Of a stretch of 64,000 bases of DNA, positions 27,077 to 35,091 are shown piece by piece. How positions within the stretch are numbered: position 1 is the stretch's first letter; each line of letters begins with the position of its first letter. The DNA is taken from assembly GCF_029639405.1 (NCBI RefSeq), contig NZ_CP121274.1, forward strand, positions 1,550,001 to 1,614,000. The letters are read 5' to 3'. The notes under the pieces were generated by a model. It did no database searches. It was given only the letters and a program-made list of their open reading frames with translations, and was not told the origin of the DNA. This DNA is from Microbacterium proteolyticum (GTDB lineage Bacteria > Actinomycetota > Actinomycetes > Actinomycetales > Microbacteriaceae). The position numbers were made by a program, and so were the translations under genes.

Positions 27077-27133
27077 GCGCCCAGGCTACGCGGGCCCTCC
27101 GACATCGTCGGCGCAGGGTGTCGGCGGCATCCC

Positions 27134-27198
27134 GATAAACGCGATCCGCGGGCATAAACGCGGTGACGGCGCGTTTCTCGTCGCGGATCGCGTTTATC
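27134..27198. repeat. 65-base nested inverted repeat upstream of radA
   Basis: GATAAACGCGATCCGCG (27134-27150) pairs perfectly with 27182-27198. Inside, AAACGCG (27156-27162) pairs with CGCGTTT (27170-27176). The ATAAACGCG word occurs twice as a direct repeat and twice inverted. It is 58 bases upstream of the radA start, beyond the leaderless promoter, in the gap to ldh. Confidence 0.85.
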
Positions 27199-27240
27199 GA
27201 GGACAGGCACCCGACCGGGCGTCGGACCGCGCCGGCGCCG

Positions 27241-27395
27241 GCGCCGACGCGAGCCCCGGGGCGGCACGACGCCGGCGCCGACGCGGGCCCCCGCGCCGGC
27301 ACGACGCGGGCGCCGACGCGAGCCCCGGGGCGGCACGACGCCGGCGCCGACGCGGGCCCCCGCGCCGGCACGACGCGGGCGCCGACGCGAGCCCC
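27241..27395. repeat. tandem repeat, 69-base period
   Basis: Two complete, identical 69-base units (27241-27309 and 27310-27378) are followed by a partial third (27379-27395). Each unit is itself two related halves of 34 and 35 bases beginning GCGCCGACGCG. It is nearly all G and C. The period is a multiple of 3, so it is open in several frames (23-residue Pro/Arg/Ala repeats), but no gene is credible there. With the inverted repeat at 27134 it fills the 326-base ldh-radA gap. Confidence 0.9.
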
Positions 27396-27402
27396 CGGGC
27401 GC

Positions 27403-28356
27403 TCAGTCGCGGAGCGACTCGGCCACCGTCGTCAGGGCGTCGGCGGAGCGGCGCAGGAGCGTCAGCTCCCGGTCGGAGAACGGCGTCCCGGTCAGGGGCA
27501 CCGCGCCCTGCGCGCTGACGATGGACGGCACCGACAGCGCCATGCCGGTGATCCCGTGGAAGTCCTGCAGCACGGTGCTCACGGGGAGGATCGCGTGCTC
27601 GTCGCGCAGGATCGCCTCCACGATGCGCGCGCTGGAGAGCCCGATCGCGTAGTTGGTCGCGCCCTTGCCCTGGATGACCTTGTAGGCCGCGTCGCGGACG
27701 TCGATGGCGATGGCATCCAATTCGGCTTCGTCGAAGCGGGTGCCGTCGGGGAGGTCGTACTCGGTGATCGGGATCGAGCCGATCGTCGCGGTCGACCACA
27801 GCGGGAACTCGGTGTCGCCGTGCTCGCCGACGATCCAGGCGTGCACGCTCGAGGTGGCGACACCGGCGCGCTGCGCGATCTTCCAGCGCAGGCGCGAGGT
27901 GTCGAGCACCGTGCCGGACGCGAAGATCCGCTCCCGGGGCAGCCCCGTCGCCTGCTGCGCGAGGACGGTGAGCACGTCGCACGGGTTGGTGACGATGACG
28001 TAGATCGCGTTCGGCGCCACCTCGAGCAGCTGGGGCATCATGCGCTGGATGATCCCCGCGTTCGTCGCGGCGAGCTCGGTGCGCGTCTGGCCGGGGTTCT
28101 GCTTCGCGCCGGCGGTGATGACGACGACGTGCGACCCTTCGGCGACCGAGACGTCGCTGCCGCCGGTGATGTCGCTCGATCCGGTGAACTGCGTGCCGTG
28201 GGCGAGGTCGAGCACCTCGGCCTCGACCTTCGCCTCGGCGATGTCGTAGAGGGCGACGTGCCGGGCCGATCCGCGGATGAGGGCGGCGTACGCGACGCTG
28301 GCCCCCACGCTTCCCGCGCCGACGACGGTCAGTTTGGAGTTCTCGATCACGCTCAT
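27403..28356 (-). CDS. ldh: L-lactate dehydrogenase
   Basis: A 317-residue NAD-dependent enzyme of the lactate/malate dehydrogenase family. The cofactor loop is VVGAGSVGAS. Catalytic residues are visible: Arg92 in QNPGQTR, Asp152 and Arg155 in LDTSRLR, and His179 in GEHGD. Gln86 in AGAKQNPG occupies the specificity position, where lactate dehydrogenases have Gln and malate dehydrogenases Arg, which favours lactate/pyruvate. NPCD replaces the more usual NPVD. The ATG at 28356 has CAGGAT ending 6 bases upstream, a likely leaderless start. Confidence 0.9.
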   Translation of the reverse strand: MSVIENSKLTVVGAGSVGASVAYAALIRGSARHVALYDIAEAKVEAEVLDLAHGTQFTGSSDITGGSDVSVAEGSHVVVITAGAKQNPGQTRTELAATNAGIIQRMMPQLLEVAPNAIYVIVTNPCDVLTVLAQQATGLPRERIFASGTVLDTSRLRWKIAQRAGVATSSVHAWIVGEHGDTEFPLWSTATIGSIPITEYDLPDGTRFDEAELDAIAIDVRDAAYKVIQGKGATNYAIGLSSARIVEAILRDEHAILPVSTVLQDFHGITGMALSVPSIVSAQGAVPLTGTPFSDRELTLLRRSADALTTVAESLRD

Positions 28357-28480
28357 GGCTCGATCCTGGCATCCGGGTGGGACCCCTGCCAGGGGGTTTC
28401 TCGACGGTGGAGGAGTGGATACCGGCGGCTGGGGGCGCTCGGATTCGCGGCATACCGCCGAGTGTCGTAAGCTGGTCGGC

Positions 28481-28571
28481 GGTGACGTGTCCGAGCGGCC
28501 GAAGGTGCAACTCTCGAAAAGTTGTGTAGGGTAACCCCCTACCGTGGGTTCAAATCCCACCGTCACCGCCA
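28481..28571 (+). tRNA. tRNA-Ser (CGA)
   Basis: Acceptor arm GGTGACG/CGTCACC with discriminator G and an encoded CCA end. The anticodon stem CAACT/AGTTG carries loop CTCGAAA, so the anticodon is CGA, reading UCG. A long variable arm (GTAGGG/CCCTAC) and T arm GTGGG-TTCAAAT-CCCAC are typical of class II tRNA-Ser. UCG is a commonly used serine codon in this GC-rich genome. Confidence 0.96.
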
Positions 28572-28578
28572 TTTTCAC

Positions 28579-28612
28579 CAGATCAGCCCCGCTTTCGAGC
28601 GGGGCTGATCTG
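28579..28612. terminator. terminator hairpin between tRNA-Ser and the convergent membrane-protein gene
   Basis: CAGATCAGCCCCGCT (28579-28593) pairs perfectly with AGCGGGGCTGATCTG (28598-28612) around a TTCG loop. It is 7 bases after the tRNA and 2 bases past the stop of the convergent gene, so it probably serves both directions. Confidence 0.8.
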
Positions 28613-28614
28613 CG

Positions 28615-29235
28615 TTACGGCGCCTCGCTGTCCGTCGATGGCGCTCCGCGCGGGCCGTGTTCGAGGGACTGCCGATACTGGCGCCGGAAAGATCCGCGGA
28701 TGCCGAGTGATCCTTGGCGTCGCCGAGGTCCGGGTCCGCCGAGCCAGCGGCTGCGGGGACGGGGGACATCTCCCCAGGTTCCGGCCTTGTAGAGGATGTA
28801 GCCGACCCACCAGATGAGGATGCCGCCGATCAGCCAGGGCCCGATGCCGGACAGGAGGGGCACGTGCACCACATCGTGGCCGAGCAGCGCGGTGGGCTGG
28901 TAGCTGGCTCGCGCGGTGCCGGACTCGTCGGTCCCGCCGTCGAGATCGACATCGTGGAGGACGAGGGTGCCGTCGTCACTGACCCACGTCCCGTAGGGGC
29001 GGCAGCCGCCCCGAAATCGCTCTTCGCAGCCCGCCTGCGTGAACGTCCCCCAGATGCGCGGTTGACCGAGATCGATCAGGCTGGCGACCAACAGCGCCGC
29101 GAAGGCGATCGCCAGGATGCCGCCGACGACGTAGAACGCGATCTGGCCGAATCGTCGCCACCACGCGCCCCAGCGCTCCCGTCGCGCGATCCAGCGGTCG
29201 TACTCCGCGTGCGGAGAAGGCGCGGGGGAGTCCAC
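28615..29235 (-). CDS. hypothetical membrane protein, two helices
   Basis: A 206-residue protein with two membrane segments, about residues 30-52 and 118-142. The loop between them (about 65 residues) carries two Cys residues (AGCEERFRGGCRPYG) and an acidic VHDVDLDGGTDESG stretch and is probably outside the cell. The C-terminal tail is very basic. No family is recognised. The start is GTG at 29235; TAGAGT lies 7 bases upstream on this strand, so a leaderless start is possible. Confidence 0.65.
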   Translation of the reverse strand: MDSPAPSPHAEYDRWIARRERWGAWWRRFGQIAFYVVGGILAIAFAALLVASLIDLGQPRIWGTFTQAGCEERFRGGCRPYGTWVSDDGTLVLHDVDLDGGTDESGTARASYQPTALLGHDVVHVPLLSGIGPWLIGGILIWWVGYILYKAGTWGDVPRPRSRWLGGPGPRRRQGSLGIRGSFRRQYRQSLEHGPRGAPSTDSEAP

Positions 29236-29264
29236 AGGCCCGACTCTAGTGCGGGCCGCGACGT

Positions 29265-30140
29265 CTACCCCCGGAGCGCCGCCGCGGCGATCTCCACGAG
29301 CCGGTGGTCGCGCGTCTCCTCGTGCGCCGTGATCGTCACCGCGGCGGACCGGTCGTTCGCGACGTAGACATACTGGCCGTAGAGCCCATCGAGGCGCCAG
29401 CCGTCGCCCGGCCCGGCCCAGGTCGCCAGGCCGTAGCGCGCGAAGTCGCCCTCGCCGCCGGTGTCGACGTCGGTCGAGCGTATGGCATCCACCCACTCGG
29501 CGCTCACGATCCGTTCGCCCCGCCAGAGGCCCCGGTCGCGGAGCACGCGGGTGATCCGCGCCAGCTCTCCGGTGCGCAGCTCGAGGCCGCTCCCGCCGAC
29601 GATCCAGCCCCGCGGGCAGCGGTGCCACTGCGGGTTGTCGATGCCGAGGGGATCGAAGAGGCGGGGGAGGAGCCAGTCGCGCACGTCGCCGACGGCTGCA
29701 CCGAGCATCCGCATGGCCACGTAGGTGCTGGCATCCGAGTACTGGAAGACCGTGCCGGGACCCCGGGTCGGGCGGCGGAGCATCTCCTGCGCGAGGTCGG
29801 ACCAGGGCGCCGGCTCGCGGCCGAACCACGCGAAGTCGATGCCGCTGGTCATCGTCAGGAGGTGCCGCAGGGTCACCGCCTCGACGCCCGCGCCGAGCTG
29901 CAGGTCGGACAGCATCTCTCCGACGCGGGTGTCGAGCGACAGGATCCCTTCGTCGGCGGCGATCCCCGCGGCCAGGGCGCTCACGCCCTTGGACACCGAG
30001 TAGACGTTGACGCGATCGTCGCTGCGCCATCGGTGCTCCGCGACGTCGTCTCCGACGGCGACGTGGACGCCGTACGCGCCGAGCGACTCTTCGTCGACCG
30101 ACGCCACGATCCGGTCGAGCACGGTGGATGCGGATGCCAC
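29265..30140 (-). CDS. serine hydrolase, beta-lactamase class C family
   Basis: A 291-residue cytoplasmic-looking protein of the beta-lactamase/penicillin-binding (PF00144) fold. The SxxK motif is Ser48-Val-Ser-Lys51 in YSVSKG; the second motif is YSD in FQYSDASTY; LTMTSGIDFAW is a usual family segment. No signal peptide is present, so an esterase or peptidase role is more likely than antibiotic resistance. GTG 30140 has a strong AAGGAAGG 7 bases upstream; the in-frame ATG at 30170 has none. It is divergent from a stress-protein gene with a DosR-type box between them. Confidence 0.8.
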   Translation of the reverse strand: MASASTVLDRIVASVDEESLGAYGVHVAVGDDVAEHRWRSDDRVNVYSVSKGVSALAAGIAADEGILSLDTRVGEMLSDLQLGAGVEAVTLRHLLTMTSGIDFAWFGREPAPWSDLAQEMLRRPTRGPGTVFQYSDASTYVAMRMLGAAVGDVRDWLLPRLFDPLGIDNPQWHRCPRGWIVGGSGLELRTGELARITRVLRDRGLWRGERIVSAEWVDAIRSTDVDTGGEGDFARYGLATWAGPGDGWRLDGLYGQYVYVANDRSAAVTITAHEETRDHRLVEIAAAALRG

Positions 30141-30213
30141 GGGGAGACCTTCCTTCTCGGGCGGAGTCATCCGTTCAGGATCGCAGGTCGGGGCGCACCC
30201 GCGGCTCTCCCGC

Positions 30214-30227
30214 GGGACCTTCGTCCC
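30214..30227. promoter_or_regulatory. DosR/DevR-type box, perfect (GGGAC-N4-GTCCC)
   Basis: GGGACCTTCGTCCC is an exact GGGAC-N4-GTCCC palindrome, the core of the mycobacterial DosR box. It ends 22 bases before TAGCGT (30250-30255), a likely -10 element of the universal stress gene at 30277. Confidence 0.75.
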
Positions 30228-30276
30228 CCGCGCCGGGGCGGGCGACGCGTAGCGTGCGGGACGATGGGAGGGTCCC

Positions 30277-31116
30277 ATGGAGAAGATCGTTCTCGGGGTC
30301 GATGACAGCGCCGCGGCGCGGTCCGCGCTCGCGTGGGTGGTCGACCGGTGCATCCAGCGGGCGGCCGAGGTCGACGTGGTCCACGTGGTGGGGCCGGCCG
30401 AGGCGCACACCACGCCGCAGCAGGATCCGCTCGCGAACGCCCGTCGGGTGCTGCGGGCCGCCGTCCCCGAGCAGAGCGCGACGTATCACCGCGCGCAGGG
30501 CGGCGTCGCGCAGACGCTGGCGGAGGTCTCCGCGCACGCGGACCTCCTCGTCATCGGGGTCGATCCGGAGCATCCCGTCCGTGCTGCCCTCGGCGGGTGG
30601 CTGCCCGTGCGGGTCATCGCGCGAACCGGGCCGCCGGTGTGCATCGTGCCCGCCGGGTGGGCGCCGCGGCCCGGCGCCGTGACCGTCGGGCTCGAGGACG
30701 ACGTGTCGTCGGCGGAGGCGCTGACGTTCGCCGCGCGCGAGGCGGAGGCGACCTCCGGCCGGCTCCGGATCGTGCACGCCTGGCGCCTGCCCGAGCCCTC
30801 GGTCGACGGCGCCGCGGCGCTGCTCGTGGAGCCGCAACGCATCCTCGAGGAGCATCGCGAGCTGCTCGACGCCGCCGTCCGATCCGTGCACCGGCGTTTC
30901 CCCGCCCTCCACATCGAGGAGGATCTGGTGCGCGCAGACCCTGCGTCCGCCCTTCTGCAGCAGGCGCCGCGCTCGGCGATGATCGTGGTCGGCACCCACC
31001 GCGAGGGCGTCCTGTCGGGGGCGTACGTCGGCTCGGTCGACCGCGACCTCCTGTGGCGTGCCGGATGCCCCATCGCGGTGGTGCCCTCGGCGAGCTTCCC
31101 GGCGAAAGGCGCGTGA
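30277..31116 (+). CDS. universal stress protein, tandem Usp domains (1)
   Basis: A 279-residue protein with two UspA domains (about 1-135 and 145-279). Domain 2 has the nucleotide-loop pattern GTHREGVLSGAYVGSV; the loop in domain 1 is weaker. Tandem-domain Usp proteins are hallmark members of the mycobacterial DosR (hypoxia/nitric oxide) regulon. GGGAGG lies 6 bases before the ATG, and a perfect DosR-type box lies 50 bases upstream. It probably binds ATP and supports non-growing survival. Confidence 0.88.
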   Translation: MEKIVLGVDDSAAARSALAWVVDRCIQRAAEVDVVHVVGPAEAHTTPQQDPLANARRVLRAAVPEQSATYHRAQGGVAQTLAEVSAHADLLVIGVDPEHPVRAALGGWLPVRVIARTGPPVCIVPAGWAPRPGAVTVGLEDDVSSAEALTFAAREAEATSGRLRIVHAWRLPEPSVDGAAALLVEPQRILEEHRELLDAAVRSVHRRFPALHIEEDLVRADPASALLQQAPRSAMIVVGTHREGVLSGAYVGSVDRDLLWRAGCPIAVVPSASFPAKGA

Positions 31117-31141
31117 GCCAATCCGCCCGCCGGTGACGGGC

Positions 31142-31972
31142 TCAGACGCCGCGCGGGGAGACGGGCACCACGCCGATCGGTCGGTCCAGACTCCCGACGA
31201 GATCCAGTCCCACGGAGCCGAGCAGAGCACCGCTGACCAGGCCGCGCCCGTGCGACCCGATCACGATCATGCTCGAACGCCGCGCGGCGCGCGTCAGCGC
31301 GGAGGTGGGGTTGTCCCGCACCAGCTCCGGCCGGACCTCGAGGTCGGGGAAGTCCGCGTGGATGCGCGCGACGGCGGCATCCAGGATCCGGGCGTGCTCA
31401 TCGGCGACCCGGTGCGGGCTCGGCTGCAGCGCGGTGGCGCCCCGCACGTGCGATCCGCCCATGAGCCAGGAATGGATGACGCGGAGCGGCACGTCCGCGG
31501 ATGACGCCGCCGCCGCCGCGAAGAGGAGGGCATCCTCCGATGAGTCGTCGTCGTCCAACCCGACGACGACCGGATCGTCGCCGCCGGCCCACCCCGCGGG
31601 CACCAGCACCGTCGGCGCGCCGGATCGGAGCGCCGCGCGCAGCGGCATCCATCCGCCGAGGACCGACCGCATGCGCGATCCCGTCTGGATCCCGAGGACC
31701 AGCAGGCCGGCGCCGCGGGCCGCGTTCGTCAGCGTCGCGGGCATCGTGCCGTCGAGCCGGGAGACGTCGACCGGCGCATCCGGCGCCAGGGCCCGCCACC
31801 GCCGGACGGCGGCATCCAGGATCCGATCCGCTTCGACGCGGTCGGCGAGGAACATGTTCGTGACCAGGACGAGGTCCACCTCGAACCGTTCGCCGCGGGT
31901 CCTCTCCGCCGCCCACTCCAGGGCTGCCTCGGACGCGGGGCTGCCATCGAACCCCAGCACCATTCGTTCCAT
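31142..31972 (-). CDS. universal stress protein, tandem Usp domains (2)
   Basis: A 276-residue protein with two UspA domains. Domain 2 carries the canonical ATP-binding loop GSHGRGLVSGALLGSVG. Domain 1 has GIQTGSRMRSVLGGW at the same place. It lies directly downstream of devR on the same strand but has its own DosR-type box (32027-32040) and TACGCT -10 element, and a GGAGGGAGT ribosome-binding site. It converges with the first Usp gene. Confidence 0.88.
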   Translation of the reverse strand: MERMVLGFDGSPASEAALEWAAERTRGERFEVDLVLVTNMFLADRVEADRILDAAVRRWRALAPDAPVDVSRLDGTMPATLTNAARGAGLLVLGIQTGSRMRSVLGGWMPLRAALRSGAPTVLVPAGWAGGDDPVVVGLDDDDSSEDALLFAAAAASSADVPLRVIHSWLMGGSHVRGATALQPSPHRVADEHARILDAAVARIHADFPDLEVRPELVRDNPTSALTRAARRSSMIVIGSHGRGLVSGALLGSVGLDLVGSLDRPIGVVPVSPRGV

Positions 31973-32026
31973 GGTGTGACTCCCTCCGGACGCCCCGAGC
32001 GTAGGAGCGGGCGGAGGTGCTCGGGA

Positions 32027-32040
32027 GGGCCGAAGGTCCC
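32027..32040 (-). promoter_or_regulatory. DosR/DevR-type box upstream of Usp 2
   Basis: On the minus strand GGGACCTTCGGCCC (one mismatch to GGGAC-N4-GTCCC) ends 23 bases before TACGCT (32003-31998), the likely -10 of the Usp gene starting at 31972. It lies just past the devR stop. Confidence 0.65.
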
Positions 32041-32045
32041 GCGGA

Positions 32046-32681
32046 TCAGAGGTCCGGGTGGCCGAGGCGCAGGACGGCCGCCTGCGTGCGCGACTCCACC
32101 CCCAGCTTCAGCAGCAGCGAGGACACGTAGTTCTTCACCGTCTTCTCCGCCAACCCCAGGCGCTCGCCGATCTGGCGGTTGGTGAGACCGTCGGCGATGA
32201 GCGCGAGCACCTGCCGCTCCCGCATCCCCAGCGACCCCCAGCGGGGGTCGTCGTCGCGGGAGCCGTCGCGCAGGCTCGCCGCGGCCCGCGCCGCGGCCGC
32301 GCCGTTCAGCAGGATGCGGCCGGTGCTGACGGCGCGGATGTCTTCGAGCAGCCGCATCGCAGCGATGTTCTTCAGCAGGTATCCGGCCGCCCCCGCGAGC
32401 ACGGCGGCGTACGTGGCGGCGTCGTCGTCGTAGGCCGTGAGGATGAGGCACGCGACCTGGGGCATCGACGAGCGGATCTGCCGGCACAGGTCGATCCCGC
32501 TGCCGTCGGGCAGGCGCACGTCGAGCACGGCCACGTCCGGCCGGGCCGCCTCGATGCGGGCGAGCGCCTGGCGGACGGTGCCCGCTTCGCCCACCACCTC
32601 GAGACCCGGGCTGCCGTCGATCAGGTCGGACAGGCCGCGCCGGACGATCTCGTGATCGTCGACGAGGAAGACGCGTGTCAT
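32046..32681 (-). CDS. devR: DevR/DosR-like response regulator, NarL/LuxR family
   Basis: A 211-residue response regulator. Receiver domain: acidic pair Asp8-Asp9 and phosphorylation site Asp54 (AVLDVRLPDGSG), the same position as in mycobacterial DosR. The output domain is a LuxR-type helix-turn-helix (ERQVLALIADGLTNRQIGER with LAEKTVKNYVSSLL). The ATG at 32681 overlaps the stop of the sensor kinase gene (ATGA), so kinase and regulator are made together. It is the obvious candidate to bind the four GGGAC-N4-GNCCC boxes nearby. The gene symbol is by family resemblance and context. Confidence 0.88.
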   Translation of the reverse strand: MTRVFLVDDHEIVRRGLSDLIDGSPGLEVVGEAGTVRQALARIEAARPDVAVLDVRLPDGSGIDLCRQIRSSMPQVACLILTAYDDDAATYAAVLAGAAGYLLKNIAAMRLLEDIRAVSTGRILLNGAAAARAAASLRDGSRDDDPRWGSLGMRERQVLALIADGLTNRQIGERLGLAEKTVKNYVSSLLLKLGVESRTQAAVLRLGHPDL

Positions 32682-34345
32682 CGGGTCGATCTCCGTTCCT
32701 CGGTGTCCTCGAGCGGAACGCGCCACTCGGCGCGCGTGCCGTCCGGGCCGGTGTCCAGGGTCATCGAGCCCCCGCGTGCGGCGGCACGCTGCGTGAGGTT
32801 GGCCAGGCCGCTGCGTCGTTCGTCGCGGATCCCCGTTCCGTCGTCGGTGACGACGACGGACACGTCCCGCCCCGTGATCCCGACGTCCAGGGCGATGGTG
32901 TCGGCACCGGCGTGGCGCACGCTGTTGGTGAGCAGCTCCCGCGCAACGCCGACGACATCGTCGGCCAGCGCGTCGCGGATCGCGTGGTCGACCGCCCCGG
33001 CGAACCGCAGCGCGGGCGGCCGGCGGAGAGAACCCGACACCTCGGCGACCACGTCGATCAGACGGTGGCGCAGCGAGCTCCCGTCGCGGGCCGACAGGGC
33101 GAACACGACGGTGCGGATCTGGGTGATCGCATCGTCGAGCTGGCGGATCACCTCGTCGACGCGATCCCGCTGGCGCGTGTCGTCCACCGTGGCGGCCATC
33201 GACTGGAGCGTGAGGCCCGCCCCGAAGATCTGCTGGATGACGTGGTCGTGCAGGTCCCGCGCGATCCGCGCCCGTTCGTCGGTGAGCATCGCCCGCTGCT
33301 GAGCTCCACGCGCGCGGGAGAGTTCCGCCGCGATGCTCGCCTGCGCACCGAGGCTGCCGAGCACCTCGAGTTCGACGGCGGTGAACCCGCGCTCGCCGGG
33401 TGCCCGTGCGACGCACAGCACGCCGCGGGTCCGGTGCCGCGTGCGCAGGGGTACGGCGATCGCGGGACCGGTCTCGTGCTCGACCCGGAGCAACGCCGGG
33501 TCGGGGTGCTCCCCGGCGGCGACGGTGGCGACCCGGACGCCGTCCTCCTCGATCGCGGCGCCCGCGATGGTCGCCGTCTCCTCGACGGTCGTGCCCAGCA
33601 CGTCTTCCTCGCGCGGGCCGCGGGCGGCCGCGACACGGAGCGCCGCCGTCCCCTCGACCGGGACGAGAACGCTCACCAGGCTCCCCTCGACGAGGTCGGC
33701 GACACGTCCCGCGAGCAGGTCGTACACGTTGTCCGGCGGGGTCGAGAGGATCGCCGCGGACAGTTCCGCCGTCGCCGCCATCCACGTCGCCCGGGTGCGG
33801 GCCTCGTCGAACAGTCGAGCGTTCTGGATCGCGAAACCCGCGGTGGATGCCAGAGCGCGGACGAGCTCCTCGTCCTCCGCCGAGAACGAGCCCCGCCGTG
33901 CGTTCGTGAGGTACAGGTTCCCGTACACCTCGCCACGCACACGGATCGGCGCCCCGAGGAACGACTCCATCCGCGGGTGGTGGGCCGGGAAGCCGGCCGC
34001 CCGGGGATCCGTCCCGAGGCGGTCGAGTCGGATGGGCTCGGGGTGAGCGATCAGCGCGCCGAGCACACCGCGACCGCGGGGGAGGTGGCCGATGGCATCC
34101 GCGTCCTCGGTCGAGAGGCCGACGTGGATGAACTGATCCAGGGAGGAGCGATCGGCGGCGATGATCCCGAGCGCCCCGTACTCGGCATCCACCAGTTCGA
34201 CGGCCGCTTCGACGACGCGACGCAGGACGACGGGCAGCTCGATCTCACCGACCACCGTCTCCACCGCTCGGAGGAGCCCCCTCAGGCGGTCCTGCGAAGA
34301 CGACGGTGGCTCCGCGGCGACGGCGGCGGGATCCTCGCTCGGCAT
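32678..34345 (-). CDS. devS: DevS/DosS-like GAF sensor histidine kinase
   Basis: A 555-residue cytoplasmic kinase with two GAF domains (about 30-180 and 195-345), a HisKA_3 dimerisation domain with phosphoacceptor His366 in ARDLHDHVIQ, and a C-terminal HATPase domain (ELLTNSVRHAG, DDGTGI). In GAF-A the segment GFPAHHPRMESFLG aligns with the GFPPYHPPMRTFLG of Mycobacterium DevS. His123 takes the place of haem ligand His149, and Tyr145 that of Tyr171. An oxygen, NO or CO sensing role is therefore likely. The start ATG 34345 follows a GAGAGGGG stretch. Confidence 0.88.
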   Translation of the reverse strand: MPSEDPAAVAAEPPSSSQDRLRGLLRAVETVVGEIELPVVLRRVVEAAVELVDAEYGALGIIAADRSSLDQFIHVGLSTEDADAIGHLPRGRGVLGALIAHPEPIRLDRLGTDPRAAGFPAHHPRMESFLGAPIRVRGEVYGNLYLTNARRGSFSAEDEELVRALASTAGFAIQNARLFDEARTRATWMAATAELSAAILSTPPDNVYDLLAGRVADLVEGSLVSVLVPVEGTAALRVAAARGPREEDVLGTTVEETATIAGAAIEEDGVRVATVAAGEHPDPALLRVEHETGPAIAVPLRTRHRTRGVLCVARAPGERGFTAVELEVLGSLGAQASIAAELSRARGAQQRAMLTDERARIARDLHDHVIQQIFGAGLTLQSMAATVDDTRQRDRVDEVIRQLDDAITQIRTVVFALSARDGSSLRHRLIDVVAEVSGSLRRPPALRFAGAVDHAIRDALADDVVGVARELLTNSVRHAGADTIALDVGITGRDVSVVVTDDGTGIRDERRSGLANLTQRAAARGGSMTLDTGPDGTRAEWRVPLEDTEERRSTR

Positions 34346-34402
34346 CCGGCACCCCTCTCCCCGCTTCAATCTACGACCGGTGCCGGTGTCTGACCAGATC
34401 AG

Positions 34403-34416
34403 GGGACCTTCGACCC
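34403..34416. promoter_or_regulatory. DosR/DevR-type box between devS and the PPOX gene
   Basis: GGGACCTTCGACCC has one mismatch to GGGAC-N4-GTCCC. It is 47 bases upstream of the PPOX gene start with a GACTGT hexamer 24 bases beyond it, and 58 bases from the divergent devS start. It could control both and give autoregulation of devSR. Confidence 0.7.
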
Positions 34417-34462
34417 GTCGATCCCGGTCGGCGCGCGCTGGACTGTGAGAAGGAGGTCCCTC

Positions 34463-35005
34463 ATGACCCACGATCAGAACCCCGCCGCGGCCGTCGTCGA
34501 GCTCGGACCCGCGGAATGCTGGCGCCTGCTCGAATCGCAGCGTCTCGGGCGCCTGGCACTCGTCGACGCCTCCGGCGAGCCGCGGATCTACCCGGTGAAC
34601 TACGCCACCGGCGACGGTGTGCTCTACGTCCGCAGCGCCGAGGACGCCAAGCTGCGCTACCTGCGCTCGCGGCCGGCCGTCGCATTCGAGATCGACGGAG
34701 AGGATGCCGGCGACCGATGGAGCGTCGTCGTCCTCGGGCACGCGTTCCGGGTGGACCGGGATGCCGAGATCCGCCGCACGCGTGCGACCGGGCTGCGATC
34801 GATGAGCCCGGCGCCGAAGCCGTACGTCGTCCGCATCCTGCCGCGCAGCGTCGCGGGCCGCCGCTTCACAGAGCGCCCCGAGGGCGGGGAGGAGGACCCG
34901 CTGCGCGCACGGATCTTCCGACCGAGCGACGAGTCCCTGCCGGCGTCGGCGCGGTCGCCGCACCCGATCGCGGGTCTCGCGCCGCGCGGCGGCGCGCCGC
35001 ACTGA
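34463..35005 (+). CDS. pyridoxamine 5'-phosphate oxidase-family flavin-binding protein
   Basis: A 180-residue protein with the split-barrel FMN-binding fold of the PPOX family. The core segments are RLGRLALVDASGEPRIYPVN and GDGVLYVRSAEDAKLRYL, followed by VAFEIDG and WSVVVLGHAF. The C-terminal 40 residues are a Pro/Arg-rich extension. Proteins of this family are frequent DosR-regulon members in mycobacteria. AGGAGG is 6 bases before ATG 34463 and a DosR-type box lies 47 bases upstream. The substrate is unknown; a flavin- or F420-dependent reductase is possible. Confidence 0.85.
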   Translation: MTHDQNPAAAVVELGPAECWRLLESQRLGRLALVDASGEPRIYPVNYATGDGVLYVRSAEDAKLRYLRSRPAVAFEIDGEDAGDRWSVVVLGHAFRVDRDAEIRRTRATGLRSMSPAPKPYVVRILPRSVAGRRFTERPEGGEEDPLRARIFRPSDESLPASARSPHPIAGLAPRGGAPH

Positions 35006-35091
35006 CGCCGTCATCGTGCGCGGGAAGGGGAGCGAGGAGGGCGCCTCGGATGCCAGAGTGGACGTGAGCCCCCTGAGCCCCGAGGAGCACC

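Noticed and set aside
27241..27395. The regular repeats near radA as a CRISPR array
   Set aside because: The units are contiguous 69-base tandem copies without variable spacers, and no cas genes are nearby.
27163..27402. Protein-coding gene over the minisatellite
   Set aside because: Open frames there exist only because the repeat is GC-rich with a period divisible by 3; there is no plausible start signal or domain.
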